A stretch of 64,000 nucleotides of DNA, taken from NCBI RefSeq assembly GCF_000236165.1, contig NZ_CM001373.1, positions 3,192,325-3,256,324 of the forward strand, given 5' to 3'. The position numbers and the translations under genes were made by a program. Under the pieces are notes generated by a model, which did not search any database, was not told the origin of the DNA, and was given only the letters and a program-made list of their open reading frames with translations. Position 1 is the stretch's first letter, and each line of letters opens with the position of its first letter. Shown one piece after another: positions 45,376-54,921 of the stretch. Source of the DNA: Fluoribacter dumoffii NY 23 (GTDB lineage Bacteria; Pseudomonadota; Gammaproteobacteria; Legionellales; Legionellaceae).

Positions 45376-46194
45376 TCAGTGCGGGGTGGAACGAGTACCA
45401 AACCATTTCTTGTAGATTTTTGCATAAGTTCCATCTGCTTGCATTTCTGCCTGGACTTGATTAACCGCTTTAACCAGTTCCTGATTGGCCAGATTCATGC
45501 CAAACCCTAAAGGTTGGGGTGCATTGGGGACAGCAGAAATAACTTTCAACTCCGGATAGTGCTCAACATAATAATACGCAACAGGAAAGACTTTCATCAA
45601 CGCCCCTATTTTTCCCATTCTTAAATCCGCTATTGCCAAATTAAAGTTTTTAAACGGATATACTTTTATACCATGAATTTGGCCTTGGTTTTTCATCTGT
45701 CTGGCAATATCAAAATCAGTTGTTGCTGCCTGTACACCCATGGTGAGTTGGGAAAGATCAGCAATGGTTTTTACTTGAGGTGTTTTGTCCTTATTGATCA
45801 CAATGCTTAGCGTCGTAGTCATATAGGGCTTGGAAAATGCGATAAGTTTTTTTCGATCAGCTGTGATGGTAATCGCCCCCATAATGAGATCATAACGATT
45901 TTCCCTTAATTCATTTATAATTTTTTCCCATTGGGTGTTTTTAAATTCAAGTTGCAAATGCAAACGCTTGGCAATCTCCCGAATTAAGTCTACCTCAAAA
46001 CCAATTTCCTTTTTATTATTCAGGTATTCGAATGGTGGATTAGTAAAATAAGTAGCAACAGTAAGTGTTCCGGGGTTTATTGTATGCGGTGCTTGATGTT
46101 TTTCAGTGACTGAGTAAGCAAACCTGTTTGCAGTGATAAAAAACAAAAATACAAAAAAACAAATAAATAATTTTCTGGAAAATTCTCTTAACAT
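45376..46194 (-). CDS. amino-acid-type ABC transporter solute-binding protein
   Basis: Periplasmic binding protein of family 3, 272 residues from ATG 46194 (AAGGAG box in front; the frame extends 17 codons upstream). It has a signal peptide (residues 5-27). Typical motifs: LTVATYFTNPPFEYL, GFEVDLIREIAKRL, YDLIMGAITITADRKKLIAFSKPYM and the C-terminal MQADGTYAKIYKKWFG. No permease or ATPase gene is adjacent, so it is an orphan that either serves a distant transporter or has another role. Confidence 0.9.
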   Translation of the reverse strand: MLREFSRKLFICFFVFLFFITANRFAYSVTEKHQAPHTINPGTLTVATYFTNPPFEYLNNKKEIGFEVDLIREIAKRLHLQLEFKNTQWEKIINELRENRYDLIMGAITITADRKKLIAFSKPYMTTTLSIVINKDKTPQVKTIADLSQLTMGVQAATTDFDIARQMKNQGQIHGIKVYPFKNFNLAIADLRMGKIGALMKVFPVAYYYVEHYPELKVISAVPNAPQPLGFGMNLANQELVKAVNQVQAEMQADGTYAKIYKKWFGTRSTPH

Positions 46195-46367
46195 TACAAC
46201 TCCTTTTGAGTTCTTGGAATCTGTCCCATAATTTGTTGCACACAATGAGCTTGTGAGTCTTCTGCCTATAAACCTGTTCCTGAATAATTAAAACAGGATT
46301 AAAGCCCTACAAATCCCTTTAAAAAATACAGGCATTCTTTGATAAGCATATCAACATTTAAAAAGAT

Positions 46368-46430
46368 ATTCCTTTTTTAAAAGGAATGGTGTTATCTTGT
46401 TTTGACAAATAATGAATCAGAATAAATAAT
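46368..46430 (+). promoter_or_regulatory. promoter and palindrome upstream of the aminopeptidase gene
   Basis: TTGACA (46402-46407) and AATAAT (46425-46430) with a 17-base spacer make a near-consensus sigma-70 promoter about 45 bases before the start codon at 46477. Just upstream, a nine-base perfect palindrome (46368-46387) could be an operator or a terminator of the divergent side. Confidence 0.55.
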
Positions 46431-46476
46431 TAATAGTCACCAAAAATTCCTTTCAACCTGCCAGCAGAGAAGTAAT

Positions 46477-47844
46477 ATGCAACCAAATCTCTTTTACACA
46501 GTAGATAGCGTCAGCTCCATTCCTCTTTATCTTGTGTCCCCAAAAAAATGGGCAGAGCAGAGTGCTAACTTAACTTCGATTGAATATAACTACTTTAGGC
46601 AAATGCAATTTAATGGAAACATTGATGATTGCTGCCTGTTTTATAATGCGGATGGTTTATTGGAAAAGGCCTTCATAGGCACTGGAAATGAAGATCAAAC
46701 TCTGGCAATGGCTCATGCAGCCCAATTGCTGCCAGCAAATACCTATCAGGTGCAAGGTACTTACTCCGCAGAGGCTGCTTTATATTGGGCATTGGCACAA
46801 TATCAATTTGACAAATACAAAGAAAATCGCACGCAACCGCGCATCATGGTCATTGATCCGCCCATGTTCGATGAGCTACTCCTTTCAGCGCAAACCCATT
46901 TCCTGGTTCGTGATCTAATCAATGAACCTGCTAGTGATCTGGGACCTGAAGAATTGGCAGATGCAGTTGCAGCAATGGCTCGCAAATATGATGCCAAATT
47001 TGAACAATGGATTGGAAATGAATTGCTACGCGATAATTTTCCCGCCATCCACGCGGTAGGACGGGCAGCCCAATCGGAGCCTCGTTTACTTTCTCTAATT
47101 TGGGGTGAGGAAAAAAATCCTCGCATTACCTTGGTGGGTAAAGGAGTTTGTTTTGACACCGGTGGTCTGAATATCAAATCCCCCTATGGCATGCGCATCA
47201 TGAAAAAAGATATGGGAGGCGCCGCCCATGTAATTGGACTTGCATACTGGATTATGGCGAGCAACTTACCTATTCGGTTACATCTGCTTATTCCCACAGT
47301 GGAAAATGCAATCGGACCTTGTGCATGCCGGCCAGGGGATATTTTAACCATGCGCAATGGCTTCACAGTAGAATTAGATAATACTGATGCTGAAGGCCGT
47401 TTGATTATGGCCGATGCTTTGGTCAAAGCGTGTGAGGAATATCCTGACCTCCTAATCGACTTTGCTACATTATCCAGCTCGGCGCGTGTTGCCGTGGGGA
47501 CGGAAATGTCAGCTTTTTTCACCAATAATGAGACCTTATCAGAAGCACTAATGAGTACGTCTGTTAAAGCTTTTGATCCTCTATGGCGTTTACCTTTGTT
47601 TGCGCCTTATGAACAACTTCTGCAATCTTCTATTGCCGATATGGTCAATTGCAGTGACTATCCCTATGCAGGGGCTATTGTCGCAGCCTTATTCCTGCAA
47701 CGTTATATTACCCCAAGCACACCCTGGTTGCATTTTGACATCATGGCCTGGAGTGAACAAAATAAACCGGGGAAACCAGAAGGGGGCGAAGTGATGGGGT
47801 TACGTGCGGTCATGGGCTATCTGTTGGATACTTACGGGTCATGA
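46477..47844 (+). CDS. M17 leucyl aminopeptidase family protein
   Basis: Di-metal aminopeptidase, 455 residues. The catalytic C-terminal domain shows VGKGVCFDTGGLNIK (metal-binding Asp and Lys region), MKKDMGGAAHVIG, and the signature NTDAEGRLIMADAL near residue 300. The N-terminal domain is shorter than that of E. coli PepA and closer to PepB-like enzymes. It should be a cytoplasmic hexamer removing N-terminal residues. Convergent with ThpR, overlapping by six bases at the 3' ends. Confidence 0.93.
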   Translation: MQPNLFYTVDSVSSIPLYLVSPKKWAEQSANLTSIEYNYFRQMQFNGNIDDCCLFYNADGLLEKAFIGTGNEDQTLAMAHAAQLLPANTYQVQGTYSAEAALYWALAQYQFDKYKENRTQPRIMVIDPPMFDELLLSAQTHFLVRDLINEPASDLGPEELADAVAAMARKYDAKFEQWIGNELLRDNFPAIHAVGRAAQSEPRLLSLIWGEEKNPRITLVGKGVCFDTGGLNIKSPYGMRIMKKDMGGAAHVIGLAYWIMASNLPIRLHLLIPTVENAIGPCACRPGDILTMRNGFTVELDNTDAEGRLIMADALVKACEEYPDLLIDFATLSSSARVAVGTEMSAFFTNNETLSEALMSTSVKAFDPLWRLPLFAPYEQLLQSSIADMVNCSDYPYAGAIVAALFLQRYITPSTPWLHFDIMAWSEQNKPGKPEGGEVMGLRAVMGYLLDTYGS

Positions 47845-48414
47845 AACCATGCCTGCCAATAATTTAAATTCAGCCAATGAATAATAGTTTTGCTCTCCTT
47901 TTTCAGGTCTGCTTTCAATGAGGTATATCTTGGTCACGTTAATTGGTGAAAAAACGGGTACGGTCATGGTCTTTAATAATTCTTTGGGTATTTTATTACG
48001 CATCAATCGTCCCAGAGTCAAATGTGCACGAAAAGGTCGCGTTTCGATTGGAACATTTAAAGAAATGAGAACATTTCCCATCGTTGCCGATAATTTGGCT
48101 AAAGGAGCTTCCGGTTGAATACCTAAGGAGACAACTTTGGGACGATGTGCTGTTGGAAACCATTCCAGATGTCCCAATTCGAGTTGAAATGCCGGCTGGT
48201 TTGTTAATGCTGTCCGCACATTTTCAGTAACCTGCATCAGCTGTGCTTGGGGTAAATTTCCTAAAAATTGCAAGGTGATATGCATTTTTTCAGGTTGGAC
48301 CCAACGAATGCAATCCGGAGAGAACACCTCCTGTAAAGCGTGTAGGTAATTTGCTAATTCAACGTGTGTTTTACTTGGAAAGAGAATTGCAAAAAATACT
48401 CGCAGTGTATGCAT
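47839..48414 (-). CDS. thpR: RNA 2',3'-cyclic phosphodiesterase (2'-5' RNA ligase family)
   Basis: A member of the 2H phosphoesterase superfamily, 191 residues from ATG 48414, which has a GAGGAA box. The two HxT motifs are MHITLQFLGNL (near residue 41) and RAHLTLGRLM (near residue 127). The frame extends 11 codons upstream without family similarity. Its 3' end overlaps the convergent aminopeptidase gene by six bases. Confidence 0.92.
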   Translation of the reverse strand: MHTLRVFFAILFPSKTHVELANYLHALQEVFSPDCIRWVQPEKMHITLQFLGNLPQAQLMQVTENVRTALTNQPAFQLELGHLEWFPTAHRPKVVSLGIQPEAPLAKLSATMGNVLISLNVPIETRPFRAHLTLGRLMRNKIPKELLKTMTVPVFSPINVTKIYLIESRPEKGEQNYYSLAEFKLLAGMVS

Positions 48415-48593
48415 TTTTTCCTCGCAAGTCAGTGTATAAGGATGCAAGATAAGGCCTTTTCAAGATTTATTTGCATAAACTCTTTGCATATCCTGCATCA
48501 AATAACGTGGCTATATACTATAATAGTATCAAATTTGACCAAATAACATTAATGTGGCCTCTTTAGGTACACAAGGATAGTGGAGTTATTATT

Positions 48594-49406
48594 ATGATTC
48601 TTAAGAGCGCCCAAGAAAAAAGGGAGTTTCTCGAAGAGTGCCTGAGCCACATTGACCATCTCTTCAAACACGTTGCACGTTGTAAAAATTTACAGAATAT
48701 ATCCTTGTCTAAAAAAATAGCGAACAAATTTCCGCAGTCAAATAATTTAGCCGACAGCGAACTCCCAAGCGCAATAACAGTTAACGGCTCCTTACCCGAT
48801 AAAAATTCTGCTTTAGGTAAATTAGTAGTTCTGACGTCACTTTACAATCACGTTGCTCTGCAAATGGAACAAGGAATTAATATCGACCTGGAAATCGAAT
48901 TCAATCGGGTAAAGCAAAAATTGCATTTCACTTTATTGAATATGGGACTTCCGGGTGCTGATAATTTAATGAAGGAGTATCGACATCACTTTTTAGGGGA
49001 AGGGATTTTAGGATATATCTTAAATTTCATTTGGATGCCAGCTTCATCGGAGTTTCTTAATAAATATGAGTTTTTCACAAAAAAAACCGATTCCGAAGAT
49101 AATATAAATTTTCGGTATGAACTCGCAGAAAACTGTCAATTTGATGTCAATCTTATTTCTAAAATTGAACCCATCGGAATGGGGTTGGGGTATATTATCG
49201 AGGCAAAATCCACGCAAGAAGCTTCTATTATTATGGATGCCATACGGAAACGCTTAAGTGAAGAAAAAATCGAGGACTCAATTCGTTTTCTGCCTGCCCA
49301 AAGCAGGTCTTGCCATGAAGATTCTTCAACAATTGAAATATGGGGTCCCGCTGTAGACATGCTTAACACCATGAAACGAAAATATATCAAATATGATGCA
49401 AATTAA
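48594..49406 (+). CDS. hypothetical soluble protein
   Basis: A 270-residue product I do not recognise. It has an N-terminal helical segment (KREFLEECLSHIDHLFKHV), no signal peptide and no clear membrane segment, though GEGILGYILNFIWMP is locally hydrophobic. The C-terminal third alternates strands and helices (IEPIGMGLGYIIEAKSTQEA). A TATAAT box lies about 70 bases upstream. It may form a unit with the next gene on the same strand 60 bases on. Confidence 0.7.
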   Translation: MILKSAQEKREFLEECLSHIDHLFKHVARCKNLQNISLSKKIANKFPQSNNLADSELPSAITVNGSLPDKNSALGKLVVLTSLYNHVALQMEQGINIDLEIEFNRVKQKLHFTLLNMGLPGADNLMKEYRHHFLGEGILGYILNFIWMPASSEFLNKYEFFTKKTDSEDNINFRYELAENCQFDVNLISKIEPIGMGLGYIIEAKSTQEASIIMDAIRKRLSEEKIEDSIRFLPAQSRSCHEDSSTIEIWGPAVDMLNTMKRKYIKYDAN

Positions 49407-49466
49407 TTATAAAAAAAACAGGGATAAGCTAAAATCGATATTAAGGAGCCAATAGGTTGAATCATA

Positions 49467-50255
49467 GTGAAACTGAAAAAGATCAGTAATTACAAACAAC
49501 AATTAGAAATTAAACAGCACCTGGTTCGATTTTTGGGATTGGTGTTCATCACTTTAGGCATTTTGGGACTTTTTCTCAAGACACAATATCAAATTGTCTG
49601 CCAACAAAAATCTTACAGTCTTGCAAAGGAATGTGTCTTGAAGAGTACTATTTATAATTTTTACCAAAATACAACTGTTTTAGGTCAATTGGAGGCAGCA
49701 CGTGTACAAAGTGGCACCAGTTCCAAGGGAGGAACTCTGTATGCAGTGTACTTGGACACAGATCACGGTTTTATTAACCTTACTGGCAGCAAATCCAGTG
49801 GCCGCAGTGAAAAAGAAGCGGCAGCAAATGCAATCAACTCCTACATCAACTCCAGTCTGGAGAAGAGCTTTATCATCCCTTATCCTCCTAATTTATTTTT
49901 CACCGTCGTTAATATTATTTTTTTTATTGCAGGCTTGCTTTTACTGTCAATAAAAGATGCAATTATCCTCTTTGATAAAGCAACTGCATCAGTGACCATT
50001 CAACGCCGGCGACTCTGGGGTAGAGCTGAAGAAATACGCTTTTCCTTGGCTTCTGTTGATAGAGTGATCATAGAAAAATCAGCCGGTTCCAAAGGAACTT
50101 ATCGTCTGGCCCTGGCTTTTAAAGATAAGCCTGCTTTCCCCTTTGTATCGTTCTATGATTCTGTTTATTGGAAAAAAGAAAAAATAGCCAATCAAATCAA
50201 TGAATTCATTCACCAACAACCCGAGGAAAGCCCAACAATAGCGAGTTATAGATAA
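49467..50255 (+). CDS. inner-membrane protein with two transmembrane helices
   Basis: A 262-residue protein with membrane helices at about 22-42 and 145-165. Between them lies a roughly 100-residue periplasmic domain with two cysteines; a cytoplasmic C-terminal domain follows, of PH-like beta type by eye (FDKATASVTIQRRRLWGRAE, FKDKPAFPFVSFYDSVYW). The start is GTG. It could anchor or sense something, but no known family is clear to me. Confidence 0.68.
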   Translation: MKLKKISNYKQQLEIKQHLVRFLGLVFITLGILGLFLKTQYQIVCQQKSYSLAKECVLKSTIYNFYQNTTVLGQLEAARVQSGTSSKGGTLYAVYLDTDHGFINLTGSKSSGRSEKEAAANAINSYINSSLEKSFIIPYPPNLFFTVVNIIFFIAGLLLLSIKDAIILFDKATASVTIQRRRLWGRAEEIRFSLASVDRVIIEKSAGSKGTYRLALAFKDKPAFPFVSFYDSVYWKKEKIANQINEFIHQQPEESPTIASYR

Positions 50256-50301
50256 ACGATAACCGAGATGATAGCATGGGGATTTTTTTGTACGAGTATA
50301 A

Positions 50302-52269
50302 ATGAAATACCGTCCCGATATTGATGGGCTCAGAGCCATAGCGATTATCTTCGTCTTGATTTATCACGGAGGGCTCTCCTTTTTTCCTTCCGGCTTTATA
50401 GGGGTTGATGTATTTTTTGTTATCTCCGGATTCCTGATTACGCGCATCCTTCATGAGTCACTTCATAAAGGTTCCTTTTCCTTTATGGATTTTTATAATC
50501 GAAGATTATGGCGTTTACAACCTGTGTTTGTTTGCATGCTCTTTTTTGCCACTGCCTTGGCTGTCGTATTTTTTTTACCTGATGATTTGATGCAGTACAG
50601 CAAAAGTGCACGTAAATCCTCTTTATTTTTATCCAACCTATTTTTCGATAAAACTACGACGGGTTATTTTTCCCCAAATACCCATCAAATCCCCTTGCTT
50701 CATACCTGGTCTCTTTCAATAGAGTGGCAGTGTTATTTGTTTTTACCTTGTCTCATCTATGGTTTGCATCGTTTTTCACCTAGAAAATACTTGATTCCAT
50801 TAATCATTGTCTTAACTTTAATCGCTTTCCTCAACTCTTTGTACAATGCGAAAACCTTGCCCGCCCACTCATATTATTTATTTTCCAGCAGAATTTTTGA
50901 GTTTTTAATTGGCTCTTGTGTCGCCTTTACTCCAACGACTTTCTTGTTTAATCAGGGATGGCTTGTAAATCTCTTTGGAAGTCTGGCATTATTCATTTTA
51001 TTGTATGTTGCCAGCCTGCAGCCTAACTTGGCAGGTTACCCTGACGAACATGCTTTTGCCGTGTGCATCGCCACCGGATTACTTATCCTCATAGGGTCCT
51101 CTGCTTCTGAAAATGTTTGCAGTAAACTACTTTCCAGTAAGCCTTTGGTTTTCATAGGTCTATTATCTTATTCCCTTTACATTTGGCATTGGGCTGTTTT
51201 TTCTTTTTTACGGTATCAAAATATCGTTCTCAGCCCTTCGGTTCTAGCCGCTGCTTTTGGGGTTACTTTTGTTTTAGCATATTTTTCCTGGCGTTTTATT
51301 GAAAAGCCTTCCACACAATGGAAGCAAATGCAATTTCGGTATACCTGCTTACTTCTCTTAGGAGTTCCTATAATTACCTTGCACCTGGCCCATTTCATCA
51401 TAAAAAAAAATGAGGGATTCCCTCAACGCTTTAACCATGAGCTTTTAACCGTCCAGCACCAACTGGACCAATACAACAGCCCGCAAAGAGCTTTATGTAT
51501 TACTGATTTTGAGAATGCTATCAATACACAATGCCTCATGGGTACGAAAAAAGCACCCCGTAAACATGCATTAATGATTGGGGATTCATTTTCCAATCAT
51601 TATTGGGGGTTTATGGATGTGCTAGGACAAGCAGCCAATGTTTCAATTTTAATGCAGACGGTATCATCCTGTTTAACTTTACCTGACATTTATCTTTATG
51701 ATTGGTGGCACTTTAAAAAACAAGTCTACCCGCTCTGTTATGAGCTCACAAAAAAGTATTACCAGATGATTCAAACCCAGCATTATGATTACGTGATCAT
51801 TGGACAATTATGGGTTAATTACCTTACGGACAACATCATAAATAACCCGGGTGATAAACGATCTTTACCCTTAACACAAAGAAGATTGGAAAAAGCGTTA
51901 GATAAGGCACTTTCCATCATTATTGCTTCAGGGGCAAAACCGGTGTTAATTCATTCAACGGCAATAATGCAAAATAATTTCCATGATTGTTTTTTCAAAC
52001 ATATAAAACTTAGAAAATCCTATACCCCCCATGACTGCGATTTTAGCTTTAAAGAGGAACAATGGTTTAACCATTTATTTAAGAAAATGAAAAGTAAGTA
52101 CCCACACCTTATTGTGATTGATCCTAAAAAAGTACAATGCATGCATAATAGGTGTCAGGCGGATATCGATGGGGTTCCTGTGTATCGAGATGTAGGCCAT
52201 ATTACCGATTACGCTTCCTATAGGCTGGGGGAACTTTATTTGCAAAAATATTCTAATCCTTTGGGCTAG
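50302..52269 (+). CDS. OafA/YrhL-type acyltransferase with SGNH domain
   Basis: Membrane O-acyltransferase of 655 residues. The N-terminal acyltransferase-3 domain (about ten helices, residues 1-360) begins YRPDIDGLRAIAI and has FFVISGFLITRI and the LLHTWSLSIEWQCYLFLP segment with the conserved Glu. The C-terminal periplasmic SGNH domain starts at about 400 with ALMIGDSFSNHYWG (nucleophile Ser) and ends with DVGHITDYASY (Asp-His pair). Such proteins O-acetylate LPS O-antigen, peptidoglycan or other glycans; the target here is unknown. Confidence 0.92.
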   Translation: MKYRPDIDGLRAIAIIFVLIYHGGLSFFPSGFIGVDVFFVISGFLITRILHESLHKGSFSFMDFYNRRLWRLQPVFVCMLFFATALAVVFFLPDDLMQYSKSARKSSLFLSNLFFDKTTTGYFSPNTHQIPLLHTWSLSIEWQCYLFLPCLIYGLHRFSPRKYLIPLIIVLTLIAFLNSLYNAKTLPAHSYYLFSSRIFEFLIGSCVAFTPTTFLFNQGWLVNLFGSLALFILLYVASLQPNLAGYPDEHAFAVCIATGLLILIGSSASENVCSKLLSSKPLVFIGLLSYSLYIWHWAVFSFLRYQNIVLSPSVLAAAFGVTFVLAYFSWRFIEKPSTQWKQMQFRYTCLLLLGVPIITLHLAHFIIKKNEGFPQRFNHELLTVQHQLDQYNSPQRALCITDFENAINTQCLMGTKKAPRKHALMIGDSFSNHYWGFMDVLGQAANVSILMQTVSSCLTLPDIYLYDWWHFKKQVYPLCYELTKKYYQMIQTQHYDYVIIGQLWVNYLTDNIINNPGDKRSLPLTQRRLEKALDKALSIIIASGAKPVLIHSTAIMQNNFHDCFFKHIKLRKSYTPHDCDFSFKEEQWFNHLFKKMKSKYPHLIVIDPKKVQCMHNRCQADIDGVPVYRDVGHITDYASYRLGELYLQKYSNPLG

Positions 52270-52307
52270 CGCAAATTCGCGCTTCCCTTAAGCGAGGCGG
52301 TTAATGC

Positions 52308-54875
52308 TTACTGTTTTTCTTCAAGCCATTTCCACATGAGTTTCTTTTTAATCATTTCTACCAGAAATAAATAGGTTATTGTCGCAGTAATTAGAAAAAG
52401 AAAATAGGATGGGGGTAACGGGACAAACCCCCAAAACTTTGCCAGCGAAGTAAAAGGCAATACAGTCGCAAATAGAACTATCGCCAGTACCATAATAATC
52501 AAAGGAGTACTGGGTTTACTTTGCCAAGGACTTTTCACGGAACGAATAACAAATACTACGAGGGTTTGAGTTGCTAAAGATTCAACAAACCAACCCGTCT
52601 GAAATAAAGCTTCGGTCGCAGCAAAAACCTTCAACATCACATAAAAGGTAATAAAATCAAATAAAGAGCTTATTGGGCCAATATAGAACATAAACTTGCG
52701 AATTATATCTATATCCCAATGTTTTGGTTTGCGCGCAAAACTGGGATCGACATTATCGGTCGGGATTACAATTTGTGAGGTGTCATAGAGCAGATTATTT
52801 AAAAGTATTTGCGTGGGTAACATCGGCAAAAAAGGTAAAAAGAGAATCGCCCCTGCCATGCTTAACATATTTCCAAAATTGGAGCTGGTGCCCATCATGA
52901 GGTATTTCATTACATTGCCGAAGGATTTGCGTCCCTCAAGAATTCCTTGTAACAATACCCCTAAATGTCGTTTTAGCAAAATAATATCTGCTGCCTCCCG
53001 TGCTACATCTACTGCCCCTGCAACGGATATTCCTACATCAGCGGAATGTAGGGAGGGGACATCATTGATTCCATCCCCTATATAACCTACTACGTGGCCG
53101 CGAGTGCGCAGAACACTAATGATGCGTTGTTTTTGCATCGGGGAAATGCGAGCGAATACATCGACTTCTTCGGCAATTTCCCCTAATGCCATATCGTTAA
53201 TGTGATTTAATTGTTCACCAAGAACCATCCGGCTTGCATCAAGGCCAACTTGCTGGCAAACATGACGGGTAACCAAATCATTATCCCCAGTCAAAATTTT
53301 TATTTTGACCCCCTCTTTATGCAGTTTTTTGATGATTTGCGGCGTTTCTTGCAGCGGCGGATCAAAAAAGGCAAGAAATCCCGCAATTACCATATTTTTT
53401 TCATCTGGGACATGATAGGAAGGCTTTTTTTCTATTTGGCGGTAGGCAAGAGCCAATGTACGATAGCCTTGTTCACTTAAGGACAAGAAAGTGGCTTCAA
53501 TTTTTTTGCGGATTTCATCATCCAATGGCTTGATTTCCCCAGCCTTATCATAATGAGTACAATCACAGATAACAAACTCTGGCGCTCCTTTGGTAATAAG
53601 CAAGTGCGAATTGCTTTTATCCACCACTACACTTGAACGACGCCGTTCAAAATCGAACGGAATTTCATCGACTTTATGATACGTTTGCACATCAGGATGA
53701 TCATGTTTTAAGATTGCTGCATCCAAAGGATTGATATTTACTTTTTTTAATACCGCAATATTAAAAGGGTTAGGAATCTCGGTACCATACAAGCTGTTTA
53801 AATAAGCCAACAACATCACGTTTTCGGATTTTTCCCCAAACGGATCCATATGCTGCTCCAGCATCATTTCACCGCTAGTTATCGTACCTGTTTTATCACT
53901 ACAAAGAATATCAATACTGCCGAAATTCTGAATGGCGGATAAATTTTTAACGATAACTTGTTTCTTGGCCATGTGTACTGCGCCTGCAGCAAGGGTTACG
54001 GTGGTAATCATGGGTAATAATTCCGGGGTAAGCCCCACAGCCAAGGCTACCGCAAATAATAAAGACTCAAGCAATGAGCGTTTTAAATAAATGTTAACCG
54101 CAAAAACAAATACGACGAGAAAAAAAACCACTTTCATAATGAATAAACCAAAGCGGGTGATGCCTTTTTCAAATTCGGTGTGCGGTGCAACTTTGGAAAG
54201 GCTTTTGACAATATCGCCAAACTGGGTATTTTGGCCGCTGGCCACCACAACTGCAGTAGCTGTTCCACTTACTACCGATGAACCCGAAAATACTGCATTT
54301 CTCGCCTCTTCCGGGTTTTGAGGCTGGCCTCTTTCCTGAATCGCTTCTTTTTCAACGGGCAAAGACTCCCCGGTAAGTGCAGCTTGTTGCACGTGGAAGT
54401 CTTTTGATTTTAATAATAAGGAATCTGCAGGAATCAAATCTCCCGCAACAAGACGGATAATATCGCCGGAAACCAACTCACGGCAGGGGATTTCCCTCCA
54501 TTGCCCATCCCGTAAAACATTTGCGGTAGACGCTATGTTTTTTTGCAGTTTTTTCATAGCGGTTAGCGAGCGATGACTTTGAAAATAATCCAGCCCTATA
54601 CTCATAATCACCATAATAATTATGATTACGGAACTGACAACATTCCCAGTAAATGCTGAAACTCCGGCAGCAATCAGTAATATGGCAACAAGCGGATTGG
54701 TCGAATGCGAAATGGCTTCCATAATAAGTAGACGATACGGCTTTTGCGTTATCTCATTAAATCCGTATAACGCTTGTCTTTTTTCAGCTTCTGCGTGCGT
54801 TAAACCCTCAAAAGAAGTGCTGAGCTTGGCAAGTACCGTTTGATTATCCAAAGTAACTAACGATTGTAAATCCAT
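52308..54875 (-). CDS. mgtA: P-type ATPase, magnesium-import (MgtA/MgtB) type
   Basis: Type IIIB P-type ATPase of 855 residues. Seen: the actuator motif AALTGESLPVEKE, phosphorylation site CSDKTGTITSGEM, nucleotide-binding ITKGAPEFV, hinge GDGINDVPSLHSADVGISV, and ten membrane helices. Length and order match MgtA. The leader before the gene (46 bases) is too short for an Mg-sensing leader RNA of the E. coli type. It follows the fusion gene on the same strand and may be read from it. Confidence 0.92.
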   Translation of the reverse strand: MDLQSLVTLDNQTVLAKLSTSFEGLTHAEAEKRQALYGFNEITQKPYRLLIMEAISHSTNPLVAILLIAAGVSAFTGNVVSSVIIIIMVIMSIGLDYFQSHRSLTAMKKLQKNIASTANVLRDGQWREIPCRELVSGDIIRLVAGDLIPADSLLLKSKDFHVQQAALTGESLPVEKEAIQERGQPQNPEEARNAVFSGSSVVSGTATAVVVASGQNTQFGDIVKSLSKVAPHTEFEKGITRFGLFIMKVVFFLVVFVFAVNIYLKRSLLESLLFAVALAVGLTPELLPMITTVTLAAGAVHMAKKQVIVKNLSAIQNFGSIDILCSDKTGTITSGEMMLEQHMDPFGEKSENVMLLAYLNSLYGTEIPNPFNIAVLKKVNINPLDAAILKHDHPDVQTYHKVDEIPFDFERRRSSVVVDKSNSHLLITKGAPEFVICDCTHYDKAGEIKPLDDEIRKKIEATFLSLSEQGYRTLALAYRQIEKKPSYHVPDEKNMVIAGFLAFFDPPLQETPQIIKKLHKEGVKIKILTGDNDLVTRHVCQQVGLDASRMVLGEQLNHINDMALGEIAEEVDVFARISPMQKQRIISVLRTRGHVVGYIGDGINDVPSLHSADVGISVAGAVDVAREAADIILLKRHLGVLLQGILEGRKSFGNVMKYLMMGTSSNFGNMLSMAGAILFLPFLPMLPTQILLNNLLYDTSQIVIPTDNVDPSFARKPKHWDIDIIRKFMFYIGPISSLFDFITFYVMLKVFAATEALFQTGWFVESLATQTLVVFVIRSVKSPWQSKPSTPLIIMVLAIVLFATVLPFTSLAKFWGFVPLPPSYFLFLITATITYLFLVEMIKKKLMWKWLEEKQ

Positions 54876-54921
54876 TTATTTTTACCCATCCATACTTTGT
54901 TTGTGGTTGTGTCATTAATTT

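Noticed and set aside
52268-52283. AGCGC/GCGCT hairpin after the acyltransferase gene
   Set aside because: Only a five-base stem and no T run.
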